Notes: a model not told the origin generated them from the sequence alone. A stretch of 64,000 bases of DNA from Amycolatopsis roodepoortensis (GCF_014873915.1 NZ_JADBEJ010000001.1:1364001-1428000), one strand, 5' to 3'. Positions 17,154 through 25,647 are shown, counted from the stretch's first letter. Translations and numbers: made by a program.

Positions 17154-18389
17154 ATGCGCGTCTTGTCGGAGAGTCAGCTCGGTTCCATCCTGGCGGGCGT
17201 TCCCGCGTCATGCCCCCGGGTGGTGGTGAGCGGGAACTTCGCCACCCCGATGCGGGCACTGAAGGTGCTGGACACGGCGCTCGCGGAGTACCGGCTGTTC
17301 GCGTTGAACGCGCAGGCCGGAATGCCGGACCGCGAAGGTGTGCTGCTGGAGACGCCGTTCGTGGGTGCCGGGATGCGCGGTCGCGCCGGGCTGCGGTACT
17401 TCCCGTCGCGGCTGTCGCTGGTGCCGCAACTGCTCAAGACAGCGTTGCCGCCGGACATCGTCCTGCTGCACACCTCGGTTCCGGTGGACGGCATGGTGTC
17501 GCTGGGTACGGAGGTGAACATCCTGCCCGCGGCCGTCGAGGCGGTGCGGGCGCGCGGGGGCCTGGTCGTCGCGCAGCTCAACCCGGAGATGCCGTTCGTC
17601 CACGGCGACGGAGTTCTGCCTGCCAGCGAGATCGACTACGCCCTCGACGTGGCCGAGCCGCTCCTGTCGCCGGTCCCGCGGCCGGTGGGGGACACGGCGC
17701 GGACCATCGGTGAGCGGGTGGCGGGCCTGGTCGAGGACGGCGCGACCCTGCAACTGGGCATCGGCGGGATCCCGGACGCGACACTGGCCGCGGTGACCGG
17801 GCGGCGCGGGCTCGCGATCTGGTCGGAGATGTTCAGCGACGGCGTGCTCGCGCTCGACCGCGCCGGGGCCCTCGATCCGGCCGTGCCGGTGACGGCGTCG
17901 TTCGTGTTCGGCACCGCGGAGCTGTACCGCTGGCTCGACCGCAATCCGCGGGTTCGCTTGCTGCGCACGGAAAAGACGAACGATCCCGCCGTGATCGCCC
18001 GGCAGCGCGGCCTGGTGTCGGTGAACAGCGCTCTCGAAGTGGATCTGTTCGCGCAGGCCAACGCGAGCCGGGTGCGCGGCGCGATCTATTCGGGATTCGG
18101 CGGGCAGACCGACTTCGTGGTCGGGGCGTTGCATTCACCGGGCGGGCGGGCGATCATCGCGCTGCCGTCGTGGCATCCGAAGGCCGACGTCTCCACGGTC
18201 GTGCCGCGGCTGGCCGGGCCGGTGACGTCGTTCCAGCACAGTTTCCTGGTGAGCGAACACGGCGTCGCGACCATCTGGGGCAACGATTCGAGCGAACAGG
18301 CGCAGCAGATCGTCGACCACGTCGCGCATCCCTCGGCCAGGGAAGAACTCGTGACGCGGGGCCGGGAACTGGGTTTCGCGCTCTCGTAG
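17154..18389 (+). CDS. Acetyl-CoA hydrolase/transferase family protein
   Basis: A 411-residue member of the acetyl-CoA hydrolase / 4-hydroxybutyrate CoA-transferase family, with ATG start 7 bp after the regulator's stop. The N-terminal domain carries VVVSGNFATPMRAL and PDIVLLHTSVPVDGMVSLGTEVNI; the C-terminal domain carries LQLGIGGIPDATLAAV, IWSEMFSDGVLAL and GGQTDFVVGALHSPGGRAIIALPS. It either hydrolyses acetyl-CoA or moves CoA between acetate and another acid. The true acceptor cannot be read from the sequence. No terminator stem is obvious, but the 23-bp palindromic elements begin 30 bp downstream. Confidence 0.83.
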   Translation: MRVLSESQLGSILAGVPASCPRVVVSGNFATPMRALKVLDTALAEYRLFALNAQAGMPDREGVLLETPFVGAGMRGRAGLRYFPSRLSLVPQLLKTALPPDIVLLHTSVPVDGMVSLGTEVNILPAAVEAVRARGGLVVAQLNPEMPFVHGDGVLPASEIDYALDVAEPLLSPVPRPVGDTARTIGERVAGLVEDGATLQLGIGGIPDATLAAVTGRRGLAIWSEMFSDGVLALDRAGALDPAVPVTASFVFGTAELYRWLDRNPRVRLLRTEKTNDPAVIARQRGLVSVNSALEVDLFAQANASRVRGAIYSGFGGQTDFVVGALHSPGGRAIIALPSWHPKADVSTVVPRLAGPVTSFQHSFLVSEHGVATIWGNDSSEQAQQIVDHVAHPSAREELVTRGRELGFALS

Positions 18390-18418
18390 TGCCGGTTTTC
18401 CTTGCGGGTGCGGGGCAC

Positions 18419-18533
18419 GTTGCGAAAGTGGCTTTCGCAACGTTGACGGTTGCGGAAGTGGCTTTCGCAACGCCGGGCATGTCCCGAAAGCCACTTTCGC
18501 GACGTCCGGTGTCCCGAAAGTGGCTTTCGCGAC
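18419..18533. repeat. Four copies of the 23-bp palindromic intergenic element
   Basis: Copies at 18419-18441, 18449-18471, 18481-18503 and 18511-18533, between convergent genes. The first two use GTTGCGAAAG-type arms with a TGG centre; the third and fourth use GTCCCGAAAG / CTTTCGCGAC with CCA and TGG centres respectively. Spacing between copies is 7 to 9 bp, so the group could fold into a series of stems and probably acts as a transcription end point. Confidence 0.9.
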
Positions 18534-18594
18534 GTGGGCGCCGGGCATCGGCACCCACCGGTGGGGACGTGTGAGCGGCCGGCCCGGCCAGTCG

Positions 18595-19455
18595 TCAGTT
18601 CTGGGCACCTTCCTTATCCGGGTCGAGGTCGATCCGGTCCCGCCTCGCGCCTTCCGGCTTGCTCGTGAGTGGCGCCGAAAGGGAAGCCGGCGTCACGCGT
18701 TCGAGTTTCGTCCAGCCGGTCCAGCCTCGCGTTCTCAGCAGCTCGATCAGCCGGCGGGCCGGCGGGGCGGTGTCGAAGGCGAGCGCGTCCATCAGCTCGG
18801 CGAACGGCGGTGCGACGTCGGTGTCGCCGACATAGGCCTCGTTCCGCTCGTCCGCCATCCGCGTGATGTGGACGGCCAGCTTGTCGGCGAGCTCGATCAG
18901 CTCGGCATCGTCGTCGCTCCGGTCGAGCGCCTGCCCCAGGGTGCGATAGAAATCGATGAGCGGCGGATCGGCGAGCTGCTCCTTCTTGCGCACCGCCCAC
19001 TCCGGGATCCGTTCGGGTGAGTGCGCGGCCAGCAGGATCCAGCCGTCCCGCTCGACCTGGACGATCCGCTCGTCGACGGCGTGCGCCCGCAGCCGGTCGA
19101 GAATCTCGACCACCTCCGGCGGCAGCACCAGAGCGTCCCCGGACGCGAGCCGGGCGATCCGCTCGCGATGCCGTTGCCGTTGGCGGATTTCGGCGCGCAG
19201 CCGCTCGTCGATGTCGGCGACCGCCGCGGCGAACTCGCGTTCGTCGGCCTGGAGCAGTTCCCGCACTCGCGACAGCGGGACCCCGGCTTCGGCGAGGGTC
19301 CTGATCCTGACCAGCTCGATCACCGCACCGGCGTCGTACCGCCGGTAACCGGAATGGTCGCGCTCGGGCTCCGGCAGCAGGCCCTTGGCGTGATAGTGCC
19401 GCACCGCGCGCACTGTCACTCCCGCGCACGCCGCCAGCTCACCGATGGTCAACAT
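18595..19455 (-). CDS. MerR-family transcriptional regulator
   Basis: A 286-residue MerR protein with start ATG 19455. The N-terminal winged helix is typical (LTIGELAACAGVTVRAVRHYHAKGLLPEPERDHSGYRRYDAGAVIELVRIRTLAEAGVPLSRVRELL), followed by a coiled coil rich in Arg/Glu and a 150-residue C-terminal domain of unknown ligand. The start lies 4 bp after the stop of the frameshifted hydrolase gene, so the two form one transcript, and a palindrome of MerR-operator type lies just upstream of that hydrolase. This suggests an autoregulated hydrolase-merR unit. Confidence 0.87.
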   Translation of the reverse strand: MLTIGELAACAGVTVRAVRHYHAKGLLPEPERDHSGYRRYDAGAVIELVRIRTLAEAGVPLSRVRELLQADEREFAAAVADIDERLRAEIRQRQRHRERIARLASGDALVLPPEVVEILDRLRAHAVDERIVQVERDGWILLAAHSPERIPEWAVRKKEQLADPPLIDFYRTLGQALDRSDDDAELIELADKLAVHITRMADERNEAYVGDTDVAPPFAELMDALAFDTAPPARRLIELLRTRGWTGWTKLERVTPASLSAPLTSKPEGARRDRIDLDPDKEGAQN

Positions 19456-19459
19456 GCGC

Positions 19460-20253
19460 TCAGTGTGCGGCAACGCGGATCAGCCGGGCGATCTCCCTGG
19501 CGTGGGTGACGACGAGCCGGTGGCCGGCGTCGAGCCACGACGTGGAGACGTGCGGCCGCTCGCGGGTGAGCCGTTCGACCCCGGCGCGCCAGTTCTCGTT
19601 GCGCCACCGCGCACGCTCGTCATCGCTGTCCCCGGCCATCGAGGACGCCATGATCAGGTGGATCGGACAGTCGATTCTCCGATACTGGTCAAGGATGCCC
19701 GAGCGCACCGCTTCGATCTCGATGTTGAGGTCGAGGAAGTCTTGAGGGGAAGCAGAACCTGACGCGCGGTGCCCGCGACCCGCTCGAATTCGGGCCGCAG
19801 TCCCTCCGCCATCGCCCGGAACTCCGGCAGGTCGGCTTCGGTGAGGAACGGTTCGGGCACCGGGTTCGCGCCGTCGACGAGGACGAGCCCGGACACGGCG
19901 TCCGGATGGCCGGCGGCGTAGTGCACGGCCAGGTCCGCGCCCAGCGAATGACCCACGAGAACGGCCCGCGGGCCGACGTAGCCCGACTCCGCCATGACAG
20001 CGCCGAAGTCGCCGAGGAACGCCTCGAAGGTGTACCGGCTACCGGGTGAGGAGAGGCCGTGACCTCTCAAGTCGAACGTCACCACGTCATGCTCGCGGCG
20101 CAGCAACCCGATCAACTCGTGCAGATCCGCCTGTGGCGTGAGCAGCCCGGGACACAGCACCAGCGGCCGTCCCCGGCCGCCGCGGGAACCCCGGATCGCG
20201 ACGCCGTCGTGGTGGACCGTGAAATGGCTGTCTCGTGTGTTCATGGCAGCCAT
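19460..20253 (-). pseudogene. Alpha/beta hydrolase gene split by a frameshift
   Basis: Two frames together make one complete alpha/beta hydrolase of about 260 residues. The first (start ATG 20253 or 20244) covers the N-terminal two thirds, with GRPLVLCPGLLTP, VVTFDLRGHGLSSPG and the nucleophile elbow VGHSLGAD, then goes off into Ser/Arg-rich nonsense after VLLPLK. The second frame continues with DFLDLNIEIEAVRSGILDQYRRIDCPIHLIMAS and ends with the catalytic-His region LDAGHRLVVTHAREIARLI. The shift lies at about 19740-19746, where one missing base would restore a continuous product. It is either a recent inactivating mutation or a sequencing error. The gene lies between the P450 and merR genes on the same strand. 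Confidence 0.8.
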
Positions 20254-20261
20254 GCTGAGGG

Positions 20262-20284
20262 GTTGACCCTGCGTCAGGGTCAAC
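20262..20284. promoter_or_regulatory. MerR-type palindromic operator upstream of the split hydrolase gene
   Basis: Perfect 10-bp arms GTTGACCCTG (20262-20271) and CAGGGTCAAC (20275-20284) flank a 3-base centre, 8 bp before the hydrolase start codon. MerR-family operators commonly have the TTGACCCT..AGGGTCAA form, and the merR gene is the last gene of this unit, so binding by that protein is a strong candidate. Confidence 0.65.
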
Positions 20285-20327
20285 TTCAGTGCGGATACAG
20301 GCGGATGATCCCCGACGGGGAAGAGCG

Positions 20328-21488
20328 TCACCAGGTGATCGGGACGTCGACGGGGCCGCGAAGAGTGAGGAACATCTGCCGCCAGGCGAGTTCTTCCAAC
20401 GGCACGGCCAGCCGCAGCCGTGGTGCGGCGGCGAGTAAGGCGGTGAGCCCGGCCTGGAGTTCCGTGCGGGCCAGGGCCGCACCGAGGCAATGGTGCGGCC
20501 CGTGCCCGAAAGTGAGATGGCCGGGCGTCCGAGCGGGGTCCACCAGTTCCGGTTCCGGAAAGCGCCGGCGATCGTGGTTGCCCGCCCGCAAGGGCGCGAG
20601 GACGAATTCGCCCGCACGGATCGGGACTCCGCCTATTTCGGCGTCCTCGACGGCGACCCGTCCCTGGTCCGTGGCTGAACTCTGGTCCTGTCGCAGGAGT
20701 TCCTCGACCAGTGCGGGGATCCCGGCGGGGTCGCGGGGGAGTGCCGGTTCGACGGCCAGCCGGAGTACGGCCTGGGCCAGCGCGTTCGCCGGCGGGACGT
20801 ATCCGGCGATCACGATCGCGAAGGCGAGCTGCGTGATCTCGTCCGGGCGCAACGAGTCGCCGGAGTCGTCGCGGGCCTCGATCAGGCCGGTCAGCAGATC
20901 GTCACCGGGAGCGTTTCGCTTGGTCTCCACCAATTCAGCGAGATAGCCGCCTAGCTTTTGGGCCGCTTCGGCCATTTCTTCATAGCTCGGCGCGGTGAAC
21001 ACCGCGACGATGCTGTCGGTCCAGGACCGCAGCTCGTCGCGAACCGACTGCGGGACACCGAGAAGCTCGCTGAGCGACGCGAGGGCGAAAGGAATCGCGA
21101 ACCCGTTCAGCACATCGGCGGGTTGGCCTTGCGAGATCAGCTTCGCGGCCGACTCCGCCGCGAGCGTTTCCAGGCGCGGGCGCAACAGTTCGATCCGGCG
21201 CGGGGTGAGCGCCTTGGCCGCGATACGCCGCAGCCGCGCGTGCGCGGGGCCTGACATGGTGAAGAGCAGTCCTCCGCCGTCGGCCGAGCCGGTCCCCGGT
21301 ACCCAGGGACGGAACCGCGGATCGCCGAGCAAGCCCCGGATGTCCGCGTAACGCGTGACGAGCCAGGCGTCCTCGCCGGAGGCAAGGCGCACCCTGCCGA
21401 CGGGTTCCTCGTCCTGACGGCGGATGAACTCCGCGGGACACCGCAACGGTTCCGTGTCCGTGAACGGGTATTCGGCTGCCCCAGTCAT
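20328..21488 (-). CDS. Cytochrome P450 with an atypical I-helix
   Basis: A 386-residue class I bacterial P450, soluble, length normal. The heme-binding loop is FGHGPHHCLG (Cys334) and the K-helix EELLR gives the ExxR motif. In the I-helix the usual A-G-x-(D/E)-T is A-G-Y-V-P (Val231, Pro232), so both the acid and the alcohol that normally deliver protons to dioxygen are missing. The ATG start overlaps the marR stop (ATGA), so it is co-transcribed with that regulator. No ferredoxin or reductase gene is adjacent. The substrate is unknown; the regulator-P450-hydrolase order suggests degradation or detoxification rather than a biosynthetic cluster. Confidence 0.9.
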   Translation of the reverse strand: MTGAAEYPFTDTEPLRCPAEFIRRQDEEPVGRVRLASGEDAWLVTRYADIRGLLGDPRFRPWVPGTGSADGGGLLFTMSGPAHARLRRIAAKALTPRRIELLRPRLETLAAESAAKLISQGQPADVLNGFAIPFALASLSELLGVPQSVRDELRSWTDSIVAVFTAPSYEEMAEAAQKLGGYLAELVETKRNAPGDDLLTGLIEARDDSGDSLRPDEITQLAFAIVIAGYVPPANALAQAVLRLAVEPALPRDPAGIPALVEELLRQDQSSATDQGRVAVEDAEIGGVPIRAGEFVLAPLRAGNHDRRRFPEPELVDPARTPGHLTFGHGPHHCLGAALARTELQAGLTALLAAAPRLRLAVPLEELAWRQMFLTLRGPVDVPITW

Positions 21489-22015
21489 GTTCCCTCTCCG
21501 TTCTTCGGTCTTCCGGTGGTCTTCTCGGCCAGCGAGTGCAACGGCGTGAGGGCGGAATCCTCGTCCACTCCCAGCGCGCGAGCGGTCAGCAGCCGGTACA
21601 GCTCGTCCGCCGCGCGGGTGAGGCGCGCGGCCCGGTCCGCGACCGAGTCCCCGTCCGGATCGAGTTCGGCGAGCGCCGCGGCGAGGATCTCTTCGGCGGC
21701 ACGCTGCTGACGCCGGGCGACGGCCTCGACCAACGCGTCGACCGGGACGACCAAGGTGCGGCGACGATCCGCCGGATCAGGACGCGTCACGAGCGCGCCC
21801 GCCGCCCGCATCCTGGCGACGGCACCGGAGACATGGCTCTGCGCGAAACCGGTACGGGCGGTCAATTCGCCGATCGACAAGCCCGGTTCCTCGACGAGCA
21901 CCGAGATCAGCACGTCGTGGATCTCCGGGGTCTCCGGATCCGAATCGTCACGCATGCCCCGGGCGGCGAGCTCCATCAGGTGCTTGCCGAGAAGATACAA
22001 CTCACTGGCCTTCAC
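21485..22015 (-). CDS. MarR-family transcriptional regulator
   Basis: A 176-residue MarR-type winged helix protein (PEIHDVLISVLVEEPGLSIGELTARTGFAQSHVSGAVARMRAAGALVTRPDPADRRRTLVVP is the DNA-binding core, residues 30-95). The start is GTG at 22015 and there is no ribosome binding site in front of it. A TATCGT box ends 7 bp before the GTG, so a leaderless transcript is likely. It is the first gene of the marR-P450-hydrolase-merR set and presumably represses it in the absence of a ligand. Confidence 0.82.
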   Translation of the reverse strand: MKASELYLLGKHLMELAARGMRDDSDPETPEIHDVLISVLVEEPGLSIGELTARTGFAQSHVSGAVARMRAAGALVTRPDPADRRRTLVVPVDALVEAVARRQQRAAEEILAAALAELDPDGDSVADRAARLTRAADELYRLLTARALGVDEDSALTPLHSLAEKTTGRPKNGEGT

Positions 22016-22040
22016 ATCGATAACGATACATCTAAAACGA
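22016..22040. promoter_or_regulatory. Candidate marR promoter/operator, A/T-rich
   Basis: ATCGATAACGAT (arms ATCG/CGAT, 22016-22027) abuts the marR GTG and is followed by a second ACGAT copy and a TAGAT box. On the minus strand TATCGT at -7 from the start codon can serve as a -10 box for a leaderless message. The partial symmetry makes it a candidate site for autoregulation. Confidence 0.35.
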
Positions 22041-22128
22041 TGCTAATGCGGGTTTCGAGAGAGGTATCGCGGTCGGTACCGTACCGGCGACAGGGTGTGC
22101 CGAGAACCGATGCGTTGCGAGGTGTGGG

Positions 22129-22929
22129 GTGTCCGTGGCGGGCGAACGGGTTCCAGAAGGTGTCGACATCCGAGTGCCCAGTGCGGCACGGGTCTACGAC
22201 TGGCTGCTCGGCGGTAGCCACAATTTCGACGCCGACCGCGCTGTCGGGGAGAAGGTCATGGCGGTCCTGCCGACGGGCCGCCAGGTCGCCGCGTCCAACC
22301 GCGCGTTCCTTCGCCGCGCCGTGCAGTACATGGTCGGGCAGGGCATCACCCGGTTCCTCGATCTGGGCTCGGGGATCCCGGCCGTCGGCAACGTGCACGA
22401 AATCGCCCAGGACATGGACCCCGGATGCCGGGTGGTCTACGTCGACTACGACAAGGTCGCCGTCGCCCACAGCAGGCTCATCCTGGACGGCAACCCGAAC
22501 GCCAGCGTCGTCGAGGAAGATCTCTGCAGCCCGGAAGCGGTCCTGAACTCGGAGGCGGCGCGGGCGTTGCTGGCCGACGGCGAGCCGATCGGGCTGCTCA
22601 TGGTGGCCGTGTTCCACTTCATCCCGGACAGCCTGCGCCCCGCGGAGATCGTCACCCGCTACCGCGAGGCACTGCCTGCCGGCAGCCTGGTCGCGTTGTC
22701 GCATCTGACCGCGGACCACGCGCCCCTGGAAATGGCGGCGGTCACCGAGGCGATGAAGAACAGCCGGGATCCCATGTATTTCCGCCCCTACGCCGAAGTC
22801 GCCGCTCTCTTCGAAGGACTGGAGCTGGTCGACCCCGGTGTGGTGAGCGCGCCACTGTGGCGGCCGGAACCCGGTCTCCGGGATATCGAACCGGACGACG
22901 TCTACGCCGGCGTCGGACGCAAGGTCTGA
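22129..22929 (+). CDS. SAM-dependent methyltransferase, DUF574 (Methyltransf_19) family
   Basis: A 266-residue protein of the actinobacterial S-adenosylmethionine methyltransferase family, recognised by the near-N-terminal PSAARVYDWLLGGSHNFDADRAVGEKV, the SAM-binding FLDLGSGIPAVGNVHEIAQ and VVYVDYDKVAVAHSR, and GLLMVAVFHFIPDSLRPAEIV. Starts at 22129 (GTG) or 22135 (GTG) are equally possible. Actinomycetes carry many copies of this family, and no substrate is known for most of them. It stands alone, with convergent palindromic repeats after it. Confidence 0.85.
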   Translation: MSVAGERVPEGVDIRVPSAARVYDWLLGGSHNFDADRAVGEKVMAVLPTGRQVAASNRAFLRRAVQYMVGQGITRFLDLGSGIPAVGNVHEIAQDMDPGCRVVYVDYDKVAVAHSRLILDGNPNASVVEEDLCSPEAVLNSEAARALLADGEPIGLLMVAVFHFIPDSLRPAEIVTRYREALPAGSLVALSHLTADHAPLEMAAVTEAMKNSRDPMYFRPYAEVAALFEGLELVDPGVVSAPLWRPEPGLRDIEPDDVYAGVGRKV

Positions 22930-22939
22930 GTCCGATCAC

Positions 22940-22992
22940 GTCGCGAAAGCCACTTTCGAGGCATCAGGTGTCCCCAAAGTGGCTTTCGCGAC
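22940..22992. repeat. Two degenerate copies of the 23-bp palindromic element
   Basis: Copies at 22940-22962 and 22970-22992, between the convergent methyltransferase and secreted-protein genes. In the first the right arm has decayed (CTTTCGAGGC), in the second the left arm (GTCCCCAAAG); the outer arms GTCGCGAAAG and CTTTCGCGAC remain complementary, so the pair still forms one 53-bp hairpin. Confidence 0.8.
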
Positions 22993-23014
22993 GTGGCCCG
23001 AAACTATGGATGGG

Positions 23015-23449
23015 TCACCACCACCGGACGCCGCGGTCGATGCAGGTGTCCCACAGCGGGTCGGATTGGCAGATCGTGACGATGTCCTTCTTCTTCGAGA
23101 TCGTCTTGTTGTAATGGGTGCACTTCGGACCTGAAGTCGTGTCCCGGTAGTAGGGCTTCGCCGGAGGCGAACTCACCGTTTCCTGGAACGAGGCGTAGGC
23201 CCAGTAGCCGTTCGCCTTCTTGTCGCACACGGTGAAATCGCGGTCCTTCAGGTCGACGATGACCCTGGCGAGGAGCGGCCCGCCGACCTCCTGGAGGTCG
23301 AAGTTCCGGTAGCGTTCGCTGTCCTGGGCCACGGAGTCCTCGTTCTGGCCCTCCAGCCCGCCGTCGGCGGCTGTGGCGGCCGAGGCCGACCCGGCGCCCA
23401 GCGCCAACAACGCGGCGGTCGTGACGCCGACAAATCGCAATTCACGCAC
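23015..23449 (-). CDS. Small secreted protein of unknown function
   Basis: A 144-residue protein not recognised as a known family. The N-terminus MRELRFVGVTTAALLALGAGSASA is a Sec signal peptide with likely cleavage after Ala-Ser-Ala. The mature part of about 118 residues has four Cys (in FTVCDKK, GPKCTHY, TICQSD and DTCIDRG), enough for two disulfides, and many aromatic residues, ending GVRWW. It stands alone between convergent and divergent neighbours. Confidence 0.65.
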   Translation of the reverse strand: MRELRFVGVTTAALLALGAGSASAATAADGGLEGQNEDSVAQDSERYRNFDLQEVGGPLLARVIVDLKDRDFTVCDKKANGYWAYASFQETVSSPPAKPYYRDTTSGPKCTHYNKTISKKKDIVTICQSDPLWDTCIDRGVRWW

Positions 23450-23631
23450 GATTTACCCCTCTCTGAGCTTTGTGGAATTCGCCCGGCTGTTCGGTTGGGC
23501 GTGGGAATCACCCTCACCGATAGGCGCGGACCGCGTACACCCCTTTTCGCCAGGACGAAAACCGGGGTAGCCGATGGCGAATGCCGGATCCGGCGTCGAC
23601 CGGGTCCGAGACCGTTTGTCATGCTGCCGGT

Positions 23632-24582
23632 GTGGCAACCACGGAAACACAGCCCGTCCAGGCGTCCGTCGGCCGAGGGAGAGCACTGGTCCTGGTGTGT
23701 CTGGCCGGCGTGCTCTGGGGCACGATCGGTCCGGTCATCCCGATCGTCCATGACGCTTCGGGTCTCTCGCCGCTGGCCATCGGCGGGTACCGCGCCCTGG
23801 TCGCGGTCGTCGTCCTGGTGATCGCCGCCGCCGTGCTGCGGCGGTCGCGTGACTGCGTGCGGCTCGGGCGGCGGCATTGGCGGCGAGTGACCGTGGTCGG
23901 GGTCTCGACGGCGATCTTCCAGCTGCTCTTCTTCGTGGCCGTCCTGTGGGCCGGCGTGAGCATCACCACCGTGGTGTGCCTCGGATTCGCGCCGGTGCTG
24001 TTGCTGATCACCGGCAGCTTCCGGCGGCGCCGCAAGCCTTCCGCCGCCCAGTTCCTCACGGTCACAGTCGCACTCGCGGGGCTCCTCCTCGTCAGCGTTG
24101 CCGGTAGCCCTGAGGGCGAAGCGCCGTATCCGGTTCTCGGTGTGCTCGCCGCACTCGCCTCCGGCGCCGCCTACGCCCTCTCCGCCGACGCAGCCGGGCC
24201 ACTGTCACTGCGGCTTGACACGCTGACCATGACCACGACGACGACCTGTGTCGCCGCGATGGTCCTCGTTCCCGCCGGGCTGATCGTGCCGCTGGCGACC
24301 GGCGGTGGGATGTGGACCGGCCATATCGGGTCGTGGGCGCTGATCGGCTACCTCGGAGCCGTGACCATGGCGCTCGCCTACGCACTGCTGTTCACCGGCC
24401 TCCGGTCCACCCCCAGCGGCGCGGCGGTGGTGGCGACCCTGCTCGAACCGGTCACCGCCGTCGTGATCGCCGTCGTCTGGCTGGATGAACGGCTGACGGT
24501 CGCGGGGGTGGTGGGGGTCGTGCTGATCATGGCCGCGATCGGCAGCCTTGGACGGCACTCGAAGGAACCCGCGCCGCAGTGA
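23632..24582 (+). CDS. EamA/DMT-superfamily transporter
   Basis: A 316-residue inner-membrane protein with ten hydrophobic segments in two EamA repeats (VLVCLAGVLWGTIGPVIP in the first; GVLAALASGAAYALSADAAG starting the second; EPVTAVVIAVVWLDERLTVAGVVGVVLIMAA at the end). The chosen start is GTG at 23632; an ATG 51 bp upstream would add an unconvincing polar stretch. Members export amino acids, nucleosides or drugs; the substrate is not evident here. It is monocistronic. Confidence 0.82.
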   Translation: MATTETQPVQASVGRGRALVLVCLAGVLWGTIGPVIPIVHDASGLSPLAIGGYRALVAVVVLVIAAAVLRRSRDCVRLGRRHWRRVTVVGVSTAIFQLLFFVAVLWAGVSITTVVCLGFAPVLLLITGSFRRRRKPSAAQFLTVTVALAGLLLVSVAGSPEGEAPYPVLGVLAALASGAAYALSADAAGPLSLRLDTLTMTTTTTCVAAMVLVPAGLIVPLATGGGMWTGHIGSWALIGYLGAVTMALAYALLFTGLRSTPSGAAVVATLLEPVTAVVIAVVWLDERLTVAGVVGVVLIMAAIGSLGRHSKEPAPQ

Positions 24583-24593
24583 TCACGCCCGGC

Positions 24594-25589
24594 TCAGCTC
24601 GTTTCCCGGACGACCAACCGGTGCGGGGCGACGATCGAACGCGGTGATCGCGGGCTCGACATCTGCTCGGCCAGCCGGTCGAGGGCGAGTTCGGCGATGC
24701 GATCCTTGTCCGGGGAGACGGTGGTGAGCGCCGGGACACTGAACCTGCCGTCTTCGATGTCGTCGAAACCGATCAGTGCCAAGGAATCCGGCACCGCGAC
24801 GCCGCGGTCGGCGGCGGCTCGCAACGCGCCCAGCGCGAGTTCGTCGGTGAAGCAGAAAACCGCGTCGGGCGGCCGGGGAGAGTCCAGCAGCCGCAGCATC
24901 GCCTGATGGCCATCGGCGCGATGAAGACTTGGCACGGTCACCTCAAGCTCGGGTTCGGCGGGTAACCCGGCGTCGGCGAGCGCCTCCCGGTATCCGGCCA
25001 GCCGCTGGCGGGCGGTCGCGTTGAGCGAACGCGGCTGGTTCCCGACCGCGGCGATCCGGCGACGGCCGCGCGCCAGCAGGTGTGCGGTGGCCTCGCGTGC
25101 GGCCGCGACGTTGTCGATGGCGACGTGGTCGACTCCGGAGGTACCGTCGTGCTCCCCGAGGAGCACGAGGGGAGCGGTGTCGGTCCGGGATGCCAGTTCC
25201 GCCGGGGTCACCGCCCACGGACTGAACAGCACGCCGTCGACCAATTGGCTGCGCCGTCCGTGCAGCAGTCGCGTCTCCCGCTCGGCGTCGCCGTCGGTCT
25301 GGTCGATGAGGACCGTCAGCCCCCGGGCATCGGCGATCCGCACCGTCCGCGCGGCGAGCTCGGAGAAGTAGGGCGAGTCGATTTCCGGAATCACCAGCGC
25401 GACCAGCCCTGTCCGGCCTTGCCGGAGCGTCCGGGCGGCCAGGTTGGGCCGGTAGCCGAGGGCGTCGATACTCGCCTGCACCCGCTCCCTGGTCGCCGGG
25501 GCGACGTAGCGGAAGCCGTTGACCACGTTCGACACCGTCCGCACGGACACCCCGGCGTGCTCGGCCACATCCCGCAGCTTCGGGTTCAT
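24594..25589 (-). CDS. LacI-family transcriptional repressor
   Basis: A 331-residue LacI protein, ATG start at 25589 after GAGGACGAGG. The DNA-binding headpiece is complete (LRDVAEHAGVSVRTVSNVVNGFRYVAPATRERVQASIDALGYRPNLAARTLRQGR), with the hinge helix, followed by a periplasmic-binding-protein-like effector domain (VALVIPEIDSPYFSELA..., GVLFSPWAVTP, FCFTDELALGALRAA, IGFDDIEDGRFSVPALTTV). It is divergent from the PhyH gene and a perfect 26-bp palindrome lies 33 bp upstream of its start, so it very probably represses both. The inducer is unknown. Confidence 0.9.
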   Translation of the reverse strand: MNPKLRDVAEHAGVSVRTVSNVVNGFRYVAPATRERVQASIDALGYRPNLAARTLRQGRTGLVALVIPEIDSPYFSELAARTVRIADARGLTVLIDQTDGDAERETRLLHGRRSQLVDGVLFSPWAVTPAELASRTDTAPLVLLGEHDGTSGVDHVAIDNVAAAREATAHLLARGRRRIAAVGNQPRSLNATARQRLAGYREALADAGLPAEPELEVTVPSLHRADGHQAMLRLLDSPRPPDAVFCFTDELALGALRAAADRGVAVPDSLALIGFDDIEDGRFSVPALTTVSPDKDRIAELALDRLAEQMSSPRSPRSIVAPHRLVVRETS

Positions 25590-25621
25590 CCTCGTCCTCT
25601 CGCTCCCGGCGAGGATACCTC

Positions 25622-25647
25622 TTGCAACGTGGCATGCCACGTTGCAA
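25622..25647. promoter_or_regulatory. Perfect 26-bp LacI-type operator
   Basis: The half-site TTGCAACGTGGCA is followed by its exact reverse complement, with a central CATG. LacI/PurR-family operators are even-length palindromes with a central CG or similar step, and this one lies in the 94-bp gap between the lacI and PhyH genes, overlapping where both promoters must be. Confidence 0.85.

Noticed and set aside
18419..18533. CRISPR-like array of four 23-bp repeats
   Set aside because: Spacers are only 7-9 bp and the repeats are self-complementary intergenic palindromes found in several other gaps.
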